The notes beneath the pieces were generated by a model. That model was not told the DNA's origin, did not search any database, and saw only the letters and a list, made by a program, of their open reading frames with translations. This document shows positions 1 to 10,868 of a stretch of DNA of 64,000 nucleotides, one piece after another (position 1 is the stretch's first letter; each line of letters starts with the position of its first letter). Position numbers and translations under genes: made by a program. This DNA is from Hygrocybe punicea. Lineage: Eukaryota; Basidiomycota; Agaricomycetes; Agaricales; Hygrophoraceae. Location of the stretch: assembly GCA_963556145.1 (NCBI GenBank), contig OY744462.1, positions 2,356,001-2,420,000 on the forward strand, in the 5' to 3' direction.

Positions 1-336
1 GATGTAGGACTGGTTCAGGAATGGAGAGAAAGAAGCCGGGAAAGGAAAGGAAGGGTATCGTGGGGGGCAGGAAGATAAGAGATTGTCGTTAGCGTCATAG
101 GGACCTGAAGTCAGAGGCCTGTGTCCGGACAGAGACAGCGTTTGATGGCAGGGCGCGTTCAGGGATCGGTGGATGAGGGGAGGAGGGGAGGGGGGGGCAT
201 GAGGTGGTGGACCAGGAGAACGGTTGACAGTACTGTTCAAGTTGAACTGATGATCAACTGACGACAGTTTTAGGATCCGCGTCTCCACTGTCATCGCCCT
301 GCCAACCGACGCACTTGCACTTTCTTCACGAGTCTC
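1..336. other. 5' flank of first gene
   Basis: Purine-rich, low-complexity DNA (GGAAAGG and GGGG runs) with no convincing reading frame. It probably contains the promoter and 5' UTR of the gene starting at 337. I see no clear TATA box. Confidence 0.4.
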
Positions 337-2414
337 ATGGGGCGCAAAGCTGTCAAGACGCGGCAACAAGCCACAAAGGAAAAGCGTCAGCTATCAAAGG
401 GTATGTCAATGTACCCACCTGAATCTCTGACAATGACAACGACTGCAGCCACTGCTGCTACTGCCGCCTTGACTTTGACCACGAAGTCAAGCCGCCCCAG
501 CCGCCAGTCTTCGAAAGCTGTCAAGTTACTCTTGGGCGAACTTCAGAAGGAGGAGAGTGCAGATGAACCGGCCGCACCTGTCGCCGACAAGGATGAAGAC
601 TCTCAGGAGGACTTCGAGGAAGAAATTAGAGCCGTTGACGAGGAGGATGACGAGGACGAGGAGGCGGAGGTAGTGGAGGTGGAGGACGAGGACGAGGACG
701 AGGAGGCGGTGGACGAGGAGGATGAGGAGGGCGAGGATGAGGAGGAGGAAGTCGAGAAGCCAAGAGTTGCCGCTAAAAAATCTGCCAAACCCGCTGCTTC
801 TGTGGTCAAAAAGAAGGTCAAGAAATCCAACAAGGATGCAAATGAGTCTGACGACTCAGTGGATGGCATTCATAGGCGTTTTTCTATGAAGTTTGACTTC
901 AGTTGACCTTTTCTCGTTGTTTTTAGCCCCTCGCTTTGATTATACCATGGAGATTCTCAGTAGGGCGAAGCAGTCCCGTTCTATCGAAACCATTTCATCA
1001 GGGATGACGCTTTATGATCTCAAGCAGAAGATTGCCAAGATCCTAGACATATTCCCGGACTCACTGCAAGTCCAATATCGCTTCAGTACAGATTCGAAAA
1101 GTGCCCTCCCTTGTGCTCTAGACACTCATCAACACTACAACATGCTACTGCAATTACTTCGTGAACGCACTATCCCTCCACATCTCGCAAATGGCCGACG
1201 CTCGACCCGCAAGATGAAACCCTTCACTCTCCAAGTTTTCAACCAAAGTGACTCGCCCTTTACGCCAGGAAATGAAACCAAGGTATGTAGTATTCATATA
1301 TTACTGTGATGTGCAGATTGATAAGAAGGGTTCGGAGATGGCCAAATCAAAGACGAATGTGGCAGCCCCGACCAAGGAAGTGAACACGGCCATGTCCGAT
1401 TTTCACCAGCAATGCATTGCTGTACGCCAGACTCTCACACAATTATGGACATGCAACATGCATAGCCACCCCACCAAACCGGCTTTATGCTTCAAGAATC
1501 CTACCACAGGCTTATGTCACCCAATCACGGAGAACAACATGAATCACTGGGCCTCACTTCATGTACGCGTTTCTTTCTATGTCACAAGTTACTGTTCTAA
1601 CCATTTTCCAGATAAAAGATCCCGAAGCATTTCCACTCGACAAGAAACCGGTTGAAATCAATATCCTGGGTAATACTGCCTAGTGTTGCCTCAAACCGGT
1701 CGACCAGGAAAAGCTGATCCTGGTCCTGAACTTTCGATGCACAACCAGGGGTTTCCTAGGCTCCTATTTTGTAGCTGTGAACCAGGGCTACAAAATAAGA
1801 GCCTAGGAAACCCCTGGTTGTGCATCAAAAGTTCAGGACCAGGATCAGCTTTTCCTGGTCGACCGGTTTGAGGCAACACTAATACTGCCCGAGGACAAGT
1901 TATGGCAAAGGCACTGGAAAATGACATGGGCCAAGCATTTCCATATGGATGTTACCTGACTCCATTGATGTCACCGACAATGTATTATGCGATGCCACAA
2001 ATGGTGGTGCCTGGGTTATCTCAACCTGCAACTCAAGTCATGCCGCCGGGCAACCTGCCTACAAGCAATCCACCCGCTGCTGCGCCACTTGCTGCCATGC
2101 CCCCTGCTGCTGCACCACCAGTGAAGTATCCTCGCATCACTGAGTGGATTCCCTATTGCGATCAACATCCCAACCGCAGTGGTCTAGATCTCACCAGCCT
2201 AATTCCAAAATTCCAACAGCAAGGAATCATCTATATTAATCAACTCACAAGCAATCGGATGACCATTGAGAAGCTCTCGGCATGGCTTGCCATTCCTCCT
2301 GGGACAGCTGATCTAATTATTGGGTATGCTGAGGAAGATTGCAAAGGTATTGTTGCTGGGACATTTACAATGGAATTGCAGATGGACTTCGGTGGCCCAG
2401 CAGGAGATATTTGA
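337..2414 (+). CDS. clade-specific hypothetical protein with acidic N-terminus, interrupted by a MITE
   Basis: I do not recognise a named family. The first exon (337 to about 870) begins MGRKAVKTRQ and holds a long Asp/Glu-rich run (about 590-770) followed by a Lys-rich patch, so a nuclear or chromatin-associated role is conceivable. Later exons read through about 930-1280 (DLKQKIAKILDIFP...), about 1318-1572 and 1610-1669, then 1894-2414, ending ...DFGGPAGDI. The last exon has a Pro/Ala-rich linker and then a compact helical region (SLIPKFQQQGIIYINQL, EKLSAWLAIPPGTADLI) that resembles a SAM-like fold; this is inference. Exons 2 and 3 are joined by an intron with branch CTAAC and acceptor TTTTCCAG near 1609. 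The exon reading VEINILGNTA is broken at 1681 by a palindromic MITE whose first triplet is an in-frame TAG. Coding resumes in frame only if 1670-1893 is spliced out. The exon 1-2 junction near 870-930 is not resolved. Confidence 0.6.
1673..1889. mobile_element. 201-bp palindromic hAT-type MITE with 8-bp target duplication
   Basis: Positions 1681-1881 form an almost perfect inverted repeat. The left arm starts TAGTGTTGCCTCAAACCGG and the right arm is its reverse complement, with a short loop around 1775-1790. The element is flanked by the exact 8-bp direct repeat ATACTGCC at 1673-1680 and 1882-1889. An 8-bp duplication and a TAGTGTTG terminus fit the hAT superfamily. No transposase is encoded, so it is non-autonomous. 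It sits in coding sequence of the 337-2414 gene, and the very even arms suggest recent insertion. Confidence 0.9.
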
Positions 2415-2666
2415 TGTGGTCCAGAAATAGTTGTAGATTTTTTGCTTGTACTGACTACATTTTCAACAAGTAGCCATTGTCCCTTGTCTGGCTTGTAGAG
2501 CGGTTTCGATCCCAGGAACTAACAGACGTGCACGAGTGAAGGTCATTGTTCAGCGCAAAACGGCACGTAGGACGTCGACTTGTCGACAGAGAGTAGAAAG
2601 GCGTTGGGAACAGACCGAAACGACAGTGAACAACACGCACAGCCACGTCGGCTTCTCGTCACATCG

Positions 2667-4419
2667 ATGTCCTCCAGTACCCCAGACCTTGTTCCATCAG
2701 ACAAAAGAGTGATGCGGTTTTTCAAACGCAACGACTTGCTCATATACATCAATGGTGAACTGTTCTTCGGTGAGAATGGTGGCTTATTGAATGGAACTTG
2801 GAATCTAACCGACTGTTAGGGTTTAGAACCGGGACTGACGTCTGTTGGGGCAATCTCTGCAGTTGTATGAGCACTCTCATCGGTCTCATTACGGGTTACA
2901 ACTATGTCTTTCGAGCAAGAGATTCTTCCACGGACGAGTTGATTCTCTGGAACGTGCAGTCGCAGGAACCCTTTGGAGATTGTAAAGCATACAATTTCTT
3001 AGGTCCATCCATTCCACCTCAATATCAACTCCTTTTTTTCATTCTTGTCATCTAGTTTCATTCCAGGGTGAGTCTCCACATAATCCTCGACCAAGAGACC
3101 TCCTTTTCCAAGATATCCAGCCACGTCCACGGAACAGGAGCAGGAGAGGCACACCTTTAAGGACAGCAACTTCCACTTCCTCGTTGTTGGTTACACCCTC
3201 TCTCTCAGGCTCGTCTACGCCAGTTGAGGGACTGCCGCAGCAGGTCCACAGTAGTCTGCTAACTCTCCTTTTGACACTTGGTGAATGTAAATCATCCCGT
3301 AGATGCTGCGCGGCAGACCAAGGACATTGTCTCCAGAAAGGACAGGGACCGTTCAGCCAGTTGGGCCAGGTACCTTGGTATCTGTCATTATTCGCATTAC
3401 TCGATGCAAAGCTGAACGCTTTCTTAGGGATCAGGATCCTTGGAAACAGAGATGCGCGATGAGCGTGCTGCCCGTCGTTCTGCCTTGATTCCTTCCCCAA
3501 TACAGAACAAGGAACGAGTGAGAAGCTCCCCAATCGAACTGATTACTCGTTGACTTCTTTTCAGGCAAGCAAGGCTCCTCAGAGGTGTTGGGACATTTAC
3601 ATGCAATGCTCTATCGCCGGAACGACAAACCTCATTGAAGGAGACGTCCGCAAGCCTGCAGACATCGAGGCTGCTCACATTTTTCCTCACGCATACCAGG
3701 ACCAAGTAAGCTGACCTCTTGAACAAAGATTCATTGCTCTGATTGATTTATTTCAAGTGGGTATCAAATGGATGGCCAGCAACTTGCATGGATCGCAGAC
3801 CGGATGAAGACTGTCGTCACGATTTCACCGGCTATCATCAAATATGCTGTCTCAATAACATGATCCCTCTGCATGCTGATATTCATCGCCTCTGGGATGC
3901 GTACAAAATTGGAATTGATATCTACGTTCGTCCTAGTGTTCCGGTCTGTGGAATCTCTCTCATATATCAGTCCAACAGGACGACTATCGTGTTATCAGCT
4001 TTTCCATGGGGCGCGCATATCTCTCATCACATCACCTTAAGATAACTCATCTGGAAGCCAAACACCGCCCTCTCTCTGAACTCATTATGGACCATCTTGC
4101 ACAAGGTGTCTATTTGTGCTGTCTTTTCCCTGAGTCAAGGCATGCCGACCGCCAACGAAGGAGTGGTCTTGATTCCATCGCAGAAGCCATAGAGGCTCCG
4201 CTTTCCGAAGAAGACTCTGAGGATGAGGCCGCTGGCTATCTACCCACCCACATGGAACACCTGAGCCTCCATCGAAGACCAGAGGTATTGACAAGGGCAC
4301 GAGCAGAGGTCAACCAATACAAGCCAAAGGACAGGGAGCATGGCAAGGGTAAGGCCTCCTTTGAAAATTATCTCGATGTCGCCTTATCGATGTGCATTTG
4401 TACGCCCTGGGAATGGTGA
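2667..4419 (+). CDS. HNH endonuclease-domain protein
   Basis: This is a multi-exon gene of a type common in Agaricomycetes. I chose the ATG at 2667 (MSSSTPDLVPSDKRV); the frame is open further upstream but without an ATG. Exon 1 runs to about 2769 and continues at about 2819 (FRTGTDVCWGNLC). The nuclease core lies at about 3565-3935: ADIEAAHIFPHAYQDQ gives the first His, and after an intron LNNMIPLHADIHRLWDAY gives the Asn and second His of the HNH signature. The C-terminal part (about 4000-4419) is acidic (EEDSEDEAAG) and charged. HNH proteins cleave DNA by a one-metal mechanism. In these fungal proteins the biological target is unknown, and they often lie near NLR-like genes and transposons, as here. 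Exon borders between 2980 and 3565 are uncertain. Confidence 0.7.
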
Positions 4420-6403
4420 AGAATTCTCTTGTCAAATTGAAGTCCCTTTTGTTTTCTTTTTGTTATGAACAGTGTAAGAAACTTGCCCAATGGTAATATA
4501 GTCAAATCGCTCTCTTATGCACAGCTCTTTGCCGAGCCGCAAGGGTGTGCAGCTCATCTCATCTCAGCTGGATCAGTTTCGAGCCAGGGCCCTTGCTCAT
4601 AGGTAACCTACACAGGATCAACCATTTCCTGAAAATGCGGTATAATGCATGATCATTTGTACGGTTATAACAACCTATGTGAGTGATCGGAGTGCCTGTA
4701 TTGCCTCTTCCGAGTGCATATTCCATTTCCCATCAATCTCCCGCCCTTCCTCTGCATTTCTTCCACATTAGTACTGGCTTGTGGATGTTCTGGACAATGT
4801 CGAGTCATCAACAAACGCCGGAGCATTCCCAAACGGTCCACTCACGGTATAAACTATGTCATCGTCCAATCCATCCGTGTTCCTCTGTCAGACCCTGTCC
4901 TACCGCCGGTATTCTCTTCTCGCGATTCTGGGAACCAATGGAAACCTTTCCGAGAAACAGAAGTGAGATATCTTTCATTTTGGTGACAGAATCATACCTG
5001 TCGCTGTCTGGTACCATATGCGACACCACCAGCTCACGTAGAACACTCTGGATGGGTTGTAAACAATGTTAGCACTAATATAATGAGATATAGACAGAAT
5101 TCGAACCGTAGTTTTCGATCCGGTATCGATTCTGCAGCTGACATTGTATCTGCAACTGGTGTATACCATCTTGCGCGTCTTGACCGAAATTTGGAGGGCT
5201 CGAGGGGTGTGAATAAGTCAGAAGTAATTGAACACTCAGATAAGAATACGAACATGATATATTGACCGCTTTTTTGTGCTAGAAGGTGTGCCGGCCAGCT
5301 GAAACTATATCTATGGACCGAAATACGTGTTGGCCGGACCTTGCATGGAAAACGGAATGTTGCAGCATCCTGAATGACTCGGAAAGGGTCTGAGCACCAA
5401 GAGAACAACATAAAGAGAAGATGTATACTTTACTTTGGTTCCCGCGAGTGCTCCTTCGTCCCGGAGCGTGTGTGCAGATCGGGGCACCACCCATAAAATC
5501 CAAAATTTGAAACGAGGGAATTAGGACAAAAGGAGTGGCATGCACTGAGATTTAGGTCGCGAGAGTCAGGATTTCAAACGGCTTAGACATTCGAGTAGAA
5601 TTGGATGAGATATCGCAGTTGCATTGTGGGACTCCAAATAAAGCGTGAAAGTCACCTGTGACAAGTCACGTGACAAAGACAATAACAGTATATTTATATG
5701 CCATAAGGCACTGAAAACCCACAATTCCAGTAGCTCATTAATCATTTTCAGAAAGTCAAAATGATTGGGGCAACCAAAATAGACTAGGTGGTTAGAGGTG
5801 CATCCAACCATGATTGCATTGTCCAGGAACAATGCAGTGAAAAAAGGCAATGAGTAGGAAAGTGGATAGTTCAAATTTAGATAATTGTAAAGGAATCAGA
5901 GTGCAACATTGAAAAAAAGACGAGACTCACATCAATCTGAAAAGTATTGGCAGAAGATTAGGAGGTCAGGTTAGGAGGTTAGTCAAGTAGGGAAATGTGA
6001 AAGAGAGAGGACTGTCAGGCCAAGGGTTAAGGATAATGCAAGCAAGGATAATGCCAGCAGACCACGAAGAAACCATGGTCTCACAGGTTGGTTGGGCAGT
6101 TGTTACATTTTTCAACTCCGCAACTCTGATTCCGACTCCGCTACCCATGATGACGATTCCACTTGACCATACCTTCCTTTTTCGTTCCCCTTTACCTTTT
6201 GTCTTCTTTTGGACATCATTGTTTATTCTTGTTCTTGTTCTCTTTTCATCCTTTCTTCTAGAACAATCCAGACCGACCATGGACACATCCTCACATTACC
6301 TTGCTGTACCTGAATAATCTCCTTGCCAACGGACATTATCGCTATTGTCTTTTCCCTCGCCCTGACATATTGTTGACTTCATCCCACGACAAACCGATTC
6401 ACA
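4420..6403. other. gene-poor stretch
   Basis: Several short open frames occur on both strands (for example about 4710-4970 plus and 5570-5870 minus), but none shows a recognisable domain, consistent codon usage or coherent exon joins. It may hold the HNH gene's 3' UTR and old repeat debris. I support no gene here. Confidence 0.4.
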
Positions 6404-6574
6404 ATGGCTGTACTCCCGACACAGCTAATTACCGTAATCATCATTGGCAGCATCGCCATCACCTTCCTCATCAGTTTTTACCTTGTTATGATCTATCTTT
6501 GGCATCGGTACCAAAACCCTTCTGCCATCGATACTTCCGACCTCCACCTCGACAATATCCCACCACGTAATTGA
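6404..6574 (+). CDS. possible 56-residue single-pass membrane peptide
   Basis: A short frame begins with ATG at 6404 and encodes MAVLPTQL followed by an uninterrupted hydrophobic segment at about residues 8-33, then a polar tail (WHRYQNPSAIDTSDLHLDN) ending PPRN. One membrane-spanning helix with a polar C-terminus is a plausible micro-protein or the first exon of a longer gene, because GTAATT at the end could be a splice donor. The surrounding 1 kb has scattered broken frames of similar composition, so it could equally be a remnant of a mobile element. No homologue is recognised. Confidence 0.25.
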   Translation: MAVLPTQLITVIIIGSIAITFLISFYLVMIYLWHRYQNPSAIDTSDLHLDNIPPRN

Positions 6575-7269
6575 CAATTGCCAATCTTGGATATTTGGTT
6601 TCCATATTCATACCCTGTGCCTACCATTATCCTCCCTGATGATCTGACGACATTCCTCACCTGCATGCATGCCCTGAACAATCCTCGATCACAGGACATT
6701 TCACTGTTCCCTCCAATCCGATCATTGCCGAAGCACATACCTTCAGACTTCGACCACAGACCATACGACTTCCCAATACAGTGAACCAACCCCTATCGTT
6801 TATTGTTCACATGACATCGCTTCATTGCAGTACCCGACATCTTATTCCCACAGCTTGTCACTCGTGCCATGACTCGAAACCTGGACCCACGTTCATTTAT
6901 CCTTTTTCATCCATAACCTTGATACCTCCCACACTTGTTTATAACAATACCCTTTCTTGGACGAATACCGACATCAGGTGGACTGCATTGTTCCACAGAC
7001 AGGACAAGACATTACCCCTCAATACGTCATCGACACAGACATCATCATCCGGTACAGCTTATGCTGTTCACATGTCTGACCTTGACTAGCCCACTGTCCT
7101 AGTTGGTTTTTCCTCTATACATTCCTTCATTTTCTTTCATACCAACCTTGCCGCTATATCCACGCTACCTCAAGACACTCTCATCACCAACCCCACACTG
7201 GACGATACCCATCTTCAACCCGACCATGCAATGCACTTGCCAGACTGCGCACTTGCCCATTACAGCAAG
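6575..7269. other. C-rich stretch with broken frames
   Basis: This stretch is C-rich on the plus strand with repeated interruptions by stops in all frames. The base composition resembles decayed coding sequence, possibly the internal part of a retroelement upstream of the LTR-like region, but no reverse transcriptase, integrase or protease motif is readable. I support no gene. Confidence 0.3.
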
Positions 7270-7740
7270 TGTAGACCCCGAATTGGCAATTCTGCATGTC
7301 ACATGATCTGATGACAAATCATCCGAGTCATCTGGACCTCTTCTATCCTCAATGACACCTGGGCCTCCAGTTGGATCGTGGGAACATCGACATGAGGACG
7401 CCTCATGTACGCCTCATGGTGAACACATGGTAGAGTTGGACATGTTATGGCTTCATGGTTGTATTTCTATTTACGTCCCCTCAAGACCAGTCACTATATA
7501 TACTGTTCTTGTTGTTGGTTCGGACTTTTTCTTCTTTCTTTTCCTTACGTTTAGTCTGGTTCTTGGGGCAGACCCCCTTGTCTTGGGTAACCCCCATGGC
7601 TCGCAATGACTTTAGGCCATGAACCTCCCCCCTTGTAGCAGTGTTATCTACCAATGAAACTGCTGTTCTTCCCTCTGGAAACCGCCCCCCTGTTAAGTTG
7701 ATTGTTGCCGGAGCCTGCTGCAGAAGCGATCCGTAACAGC
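7270..7740 (+). repeat. LTR-like sequence, possible solo or degraded LTR
   Basis: The segment starts TGTAGACCCCGAATTGGC, has a TATA-like CTATATATACTG near 7492 and is followed by pyrimidine-rich sequence, the order expected for U3-R-U5 of a fungal Ty3-type LTR. I found no second copy in the window, and neither the right border nor a target duplication is clear. The call rests on overall form only. Confidence 0.25.
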
Positions 7741-8100
7741 AGTGTGGTTCAGGGTCCAGATTGCCAAAACCTTACCCATACCCCTGATACCCTTAGGCCC
7801 AAAACCTCAGTGATACCCATACCTGCTCTTCCCTAGTTGCTTGAAGAACCCTTCCAGAACAAGCTATCTCCAATCAACCATGCACAAATTGTGCATGATC
7901 CATGTATCACAATGTTAACTATTCTCTGTTGTTGTGAAAGGGTGATTCACAAGCCCTTCCATACAAGGAGATAACTTTATCCTCTGACATGAATTATCAT
8001 CTGTTATGTCCAGATCATGACCTTCTATGATGTCCCTCTACTCCAAGTTCTTCACTTCATCAAATGGCATGCTTTAATTACTCACCTCTACAAGTTGTTC
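7741..8100. other. non-coding stretch
   Basis: No supported frame. It contains short runs of ACCCATACCC-like sequence (7770-7830) that resemble the arms of the neighbouring hAT-like element and may be debris of a related copy. Confidence 0.3.
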
Positions 8101-8760
8101 AAACATTCTAGGGCAGGTCAAGGGTATGCAATACCCCCAGGGGTTAAGAGTACGGGTACCACGGGTTAAGGGTACGAGTCCAGCCTCAGAATACCCACAG
8201 TACCCAGGCGGGTATGGGCTGTATTTTTTTTGGGAGAAGAAACATCAAAAACTCAATTTTTGGGGTATTTTTCGCTATTTTTGAGGGATATAATGAGAAT
8301 CATTGCTTGTAAAAATATGTAAAAATGCTCTCAACACTCCCCACAGTATTCTGAACATTGTGCTCCTTTACACTAAAGGGATCCGACCAGTATTCCGTCC
8401 ACAATAACCATAAAAACCACCAAAAACAGGTAAAAATGGGGTATTTTGCATGTTTTTTAGGGATATAATGAGAATCATTGCTTGTAAAAATATGTAAAAA
8501 TGCTCTCAACACTCCCCACAGTATTCTAAACATTGTGTTCCTTTACACTAAAGGGATCCGGCCAGTATTCTGTCCACAATAACCATAAAAACCACCAAAA
8601 ACAGGTAAAAATGGGGTATTTTGCATGTTTCTTCCTGTACCCCTGCAAAACCCGTGCCATACCCGTACTTTTGGCCTCGGGTACGTACCCATGACGGGTA
8701 CGGGTCCGAGTACAGCCCCAGAGCACTGCGGGTGTACCCCTGACTGGCCATAAAACATTC
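8101..8760. mobile_element. 644-bp hAT-like non-autonomous element with internal tandem duplication
   Basis: Positions 8109-8752 are flanked by the exact 8-bp direct repeat AAACATTC (8101-8108 and 8753-8760). The ends are imperfect inverted repeats: TAGGGCAGGTCAAGGGTA on the left against TATGGCCAGTCAGGGGTA from the right, and similarity continues inward through GGGTACGGGTA-type arms of about 140 bp to a shared GAAGAAACAT. Inside, a 175-bp unit starting GGGATATAATG is repeated head to tail (8285-8459 and 8460-8634) with few differences. There is no transposase. Minus-strand frames across it are by-products of the repeat. Confidence 0.75.
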
Positions 8761-9805
8761 CACTACCTCTTCCTCCCAATTTGGAATGGGCAAGGCAGAA
8801 CTCACACTTGAATATGACTGATGAATAAGGGACTTCAGCCAATTTTGAGCAATATTCTGGCTCAAAACTTCTTCTCAGAATACAGGACGTGCTGTATTGT
8901 TAAATGGCTCCCGCTGAGAATAACCCAGATGCTTGCAGTCATTTTAGTCAAGGATGTTTTGTGACTTTTGTCACACTAGAGAAACTCATGGCTAATGGTC
9001 TTTGAACTTGGACAATCTTTCATACCTTCAAGATATTATAAGTTTCTTTCTGGACTGTTGCTGTGGCTCCATTCCAGTTACCAGCCACCATGCTGGTTCT
9101 GATTGAACTTGATTGCACAGGTGCAAGAGAGGGCCTCCAGCTTCTTCTGGAGCAGATACTGAGGATCTCATTGCTGAACAGCAGATTCTGTCACAACTGG
9201 GATATCTCCAATCAACCCTTGAGCATACATTTCAAGATGAAGACACAACCTAATATGGACAAGAATGAAAGCAAAGCATCATGCAAGATACACCTCACCT
9301 CTGGTTTTTTTATTGTTGTGCACTCCTGGACATAGAGGATCCACTTTCTCTTGACTACATGAGAAATGTCACTATCGCTGCTTGATTGGAAAAGGACATG
9401 CAGCAAAGTTAGGACATTATTTTCCTTCTTTCACCTTGTCAGCATCAATGGAAAGCTTTTCAGTGGTGACAATAATGTCACAATCTCTCCCTTTTCTCAC
9501 TGGAACCACTCAAAATTCAAAGATGCTGTCATGAACATACAGGAGTTGTCACTACTCCAATTGTCTCAACACAATGATGAACTTGTGGTGTCACTTCCTT
9601 CTGCATACAACTCAAGGAAAACTTGCAATCCACTTTGCAACTACCATACCACATTTGCAAAGTTGTTCCAGATTCACATCATGACTATACAACATGTCAA
9701 GAGATCCGGTTGCATACAGATACCATTTGCCAAGTGCAGCATTTCACACCAAGGGTAACACTTTTGTTAGAGCCTGTTTTACATTCCATAGGGCCAAGTA
9801 TGGGC
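8761..9805. other. non-coding or decayed stretch
   Basis: Several plus-strand frames of 60-130 codons occur (about 9063-9335 and 9366-9758) but carry no domain I recognise. Because TPR-coding debris follows on the same strand, part of this may be the decayed upstream portion of an NB-ARC/TPR gene; the protein evidence for that is too weak to assert. Confidence 0.3.
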
Positions 9806-10150
9806 ATGTGAAGAAGCAGAGACAATAAATCAACAGGCACTGGCTGGTTATGAGAATGCACTGACCCAGTCAAACTTTCACACTTGATACCATCAGCAAC
9901 CTTGGGATCCTGTACAAAGCTCAAGGCCATCTCAAAGAAGCAAAAAGAATGTACAACTATGCAGTGGCTGGTCATAAGGAGGCATAGGGACCCAATCACA
10001 TGTCCACACTTGCACTGTCATTGTGATCTTATACAAGGCCATCTTGAAAATGCAGAGACAATGTACAGTCTCAAAGAAGCAACCATGCCCTGGGAGGGAA
10101 GGAGAAGGCATGAGGATCTAATCACTTGGACTTGTAGCCAGGTTGAACTC
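9806..10150 (+). pseudogene. decayed tetratricopeptide-repeat fragment
   Basis: Plus-strand translation gives QALAGYENALTQSNFHT, then after a stop DTISNLGILYKAQGHLKEA and RMYNYAVAGHKEA, then another stop and GPNHMSTLALSL. This is the kinesin-light-chain-like TPR motif (NLGxLYxxQGxxxEAxxMY) found in the C-terminal arrays of fungal NB-ARC/NACHT-TPR proteins. Several in-frame stops and the lack of an attached nucleotide-binding domain mark it as dead. A second TPR stretch of the same family lies just downstream in opposite orientation. Confidence 0.7.
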
Positions 10151-10254
10151 TAAAAGTCAGTAAGAGAATTACCTGCTCCAATACATGTCAAACAGTGAGA
10201 GAATCTGATCACAAGGTTCAGATTATATCTTTTTGATGGCCAGTATAGAGGATT

Positions 10255-10530
10255 GATGTGCATGCCTCCTCATAACCAGCCAGTGTCTGGTTGTACATTC
10301 TCTCTGCATCTTTGTGACATGTCAGCCTTGATCAGCATAGAGGAGCCCAAGATTGTTGACAGTGTGAAGTGTGGACATGCGATTGGGTCCCCATGCCTGC
10401 TCATAACCTGCCAGCACCCGGTTGTACATTTGCACTGCTTCTTCGAGACGGCCTTGATCTCTGTACAGGATCCCAAGGTTGTTGACAGTGCGAACCCTGT
10501 AGAGATAACAATTCAACAAAGTCGATCTTT
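10255..10530 (-). pseudogene. tetratricopeptide-repeat fragment, opposite strand
   Basis: Minus-strand translation gives VNNLGILYRDQGRLEEA, MYNRVLAGYEQAWGPN, RMSTLHTVNNLGLLYADQG and, after a break, DAERMYNQTLAGYEEA. These are better-preserved copies of the same roughly 42-residue TPR unit seen at 9806-10150. It lacks a start, a nucleotide-binding domain and a clear end, so it is most likely a gene fragment. Upstream on this strand (10553-10762) is a short open frame (MPDALVSEQVAVPNYYF...) whose link to the TPR part is unclear. Confidence 0.6.
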
Positions 10531-10868
10531 TCCGCCGTCAGATGAGATGTAATCAAGTAAGGGGACATAGCTGCGACCCGTTGTTGTCGTCGACGGTGAC
10601 CAAAACGCCAAGGGATGGCGGGTTTGGGGCATTGATCCTCTCGAGTTGGGCTGCCCAGGGGGCAGCAGGGTGAACCCGGGCTAAGAGCCACTCAGGAACG
10701 GTTTGCTCCACGAAATAATAGTTCGGCACAGCCACTTGCTCGCTGACGAGTGCGTCCGGCAAGACGATTTATAATAAACCCTTAACGTCGCCCACCGTTA
10801 TTACCAGGTTCCACCAAACGAATCGTACCGCACACTTGAAGTAGTCGACATAATCGGCGTGGCCCAAG

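Noticed and set aside
603..869. Minus-strand Ser-rich open frame of 88 codons
   Set aside because: It is the antisense shadow of the Asp/Glu-rich tract (GAG/GAC codons read backwards give Ser); no domain or start context.
1683..1927. Open frames on both strands with nearly identical sequence (LPQTGRPGKADPGPEL...)
   Set aside because: They arise because the MITE is a palindrome, so both strands encode the same peptide by chance; no gene.
8300..8865. Four overlapping minus-strand frames with a repeated peptide
   Set aside because: The repetition reflects the 175-bp tandem unit of the hAT-like element; no domain.
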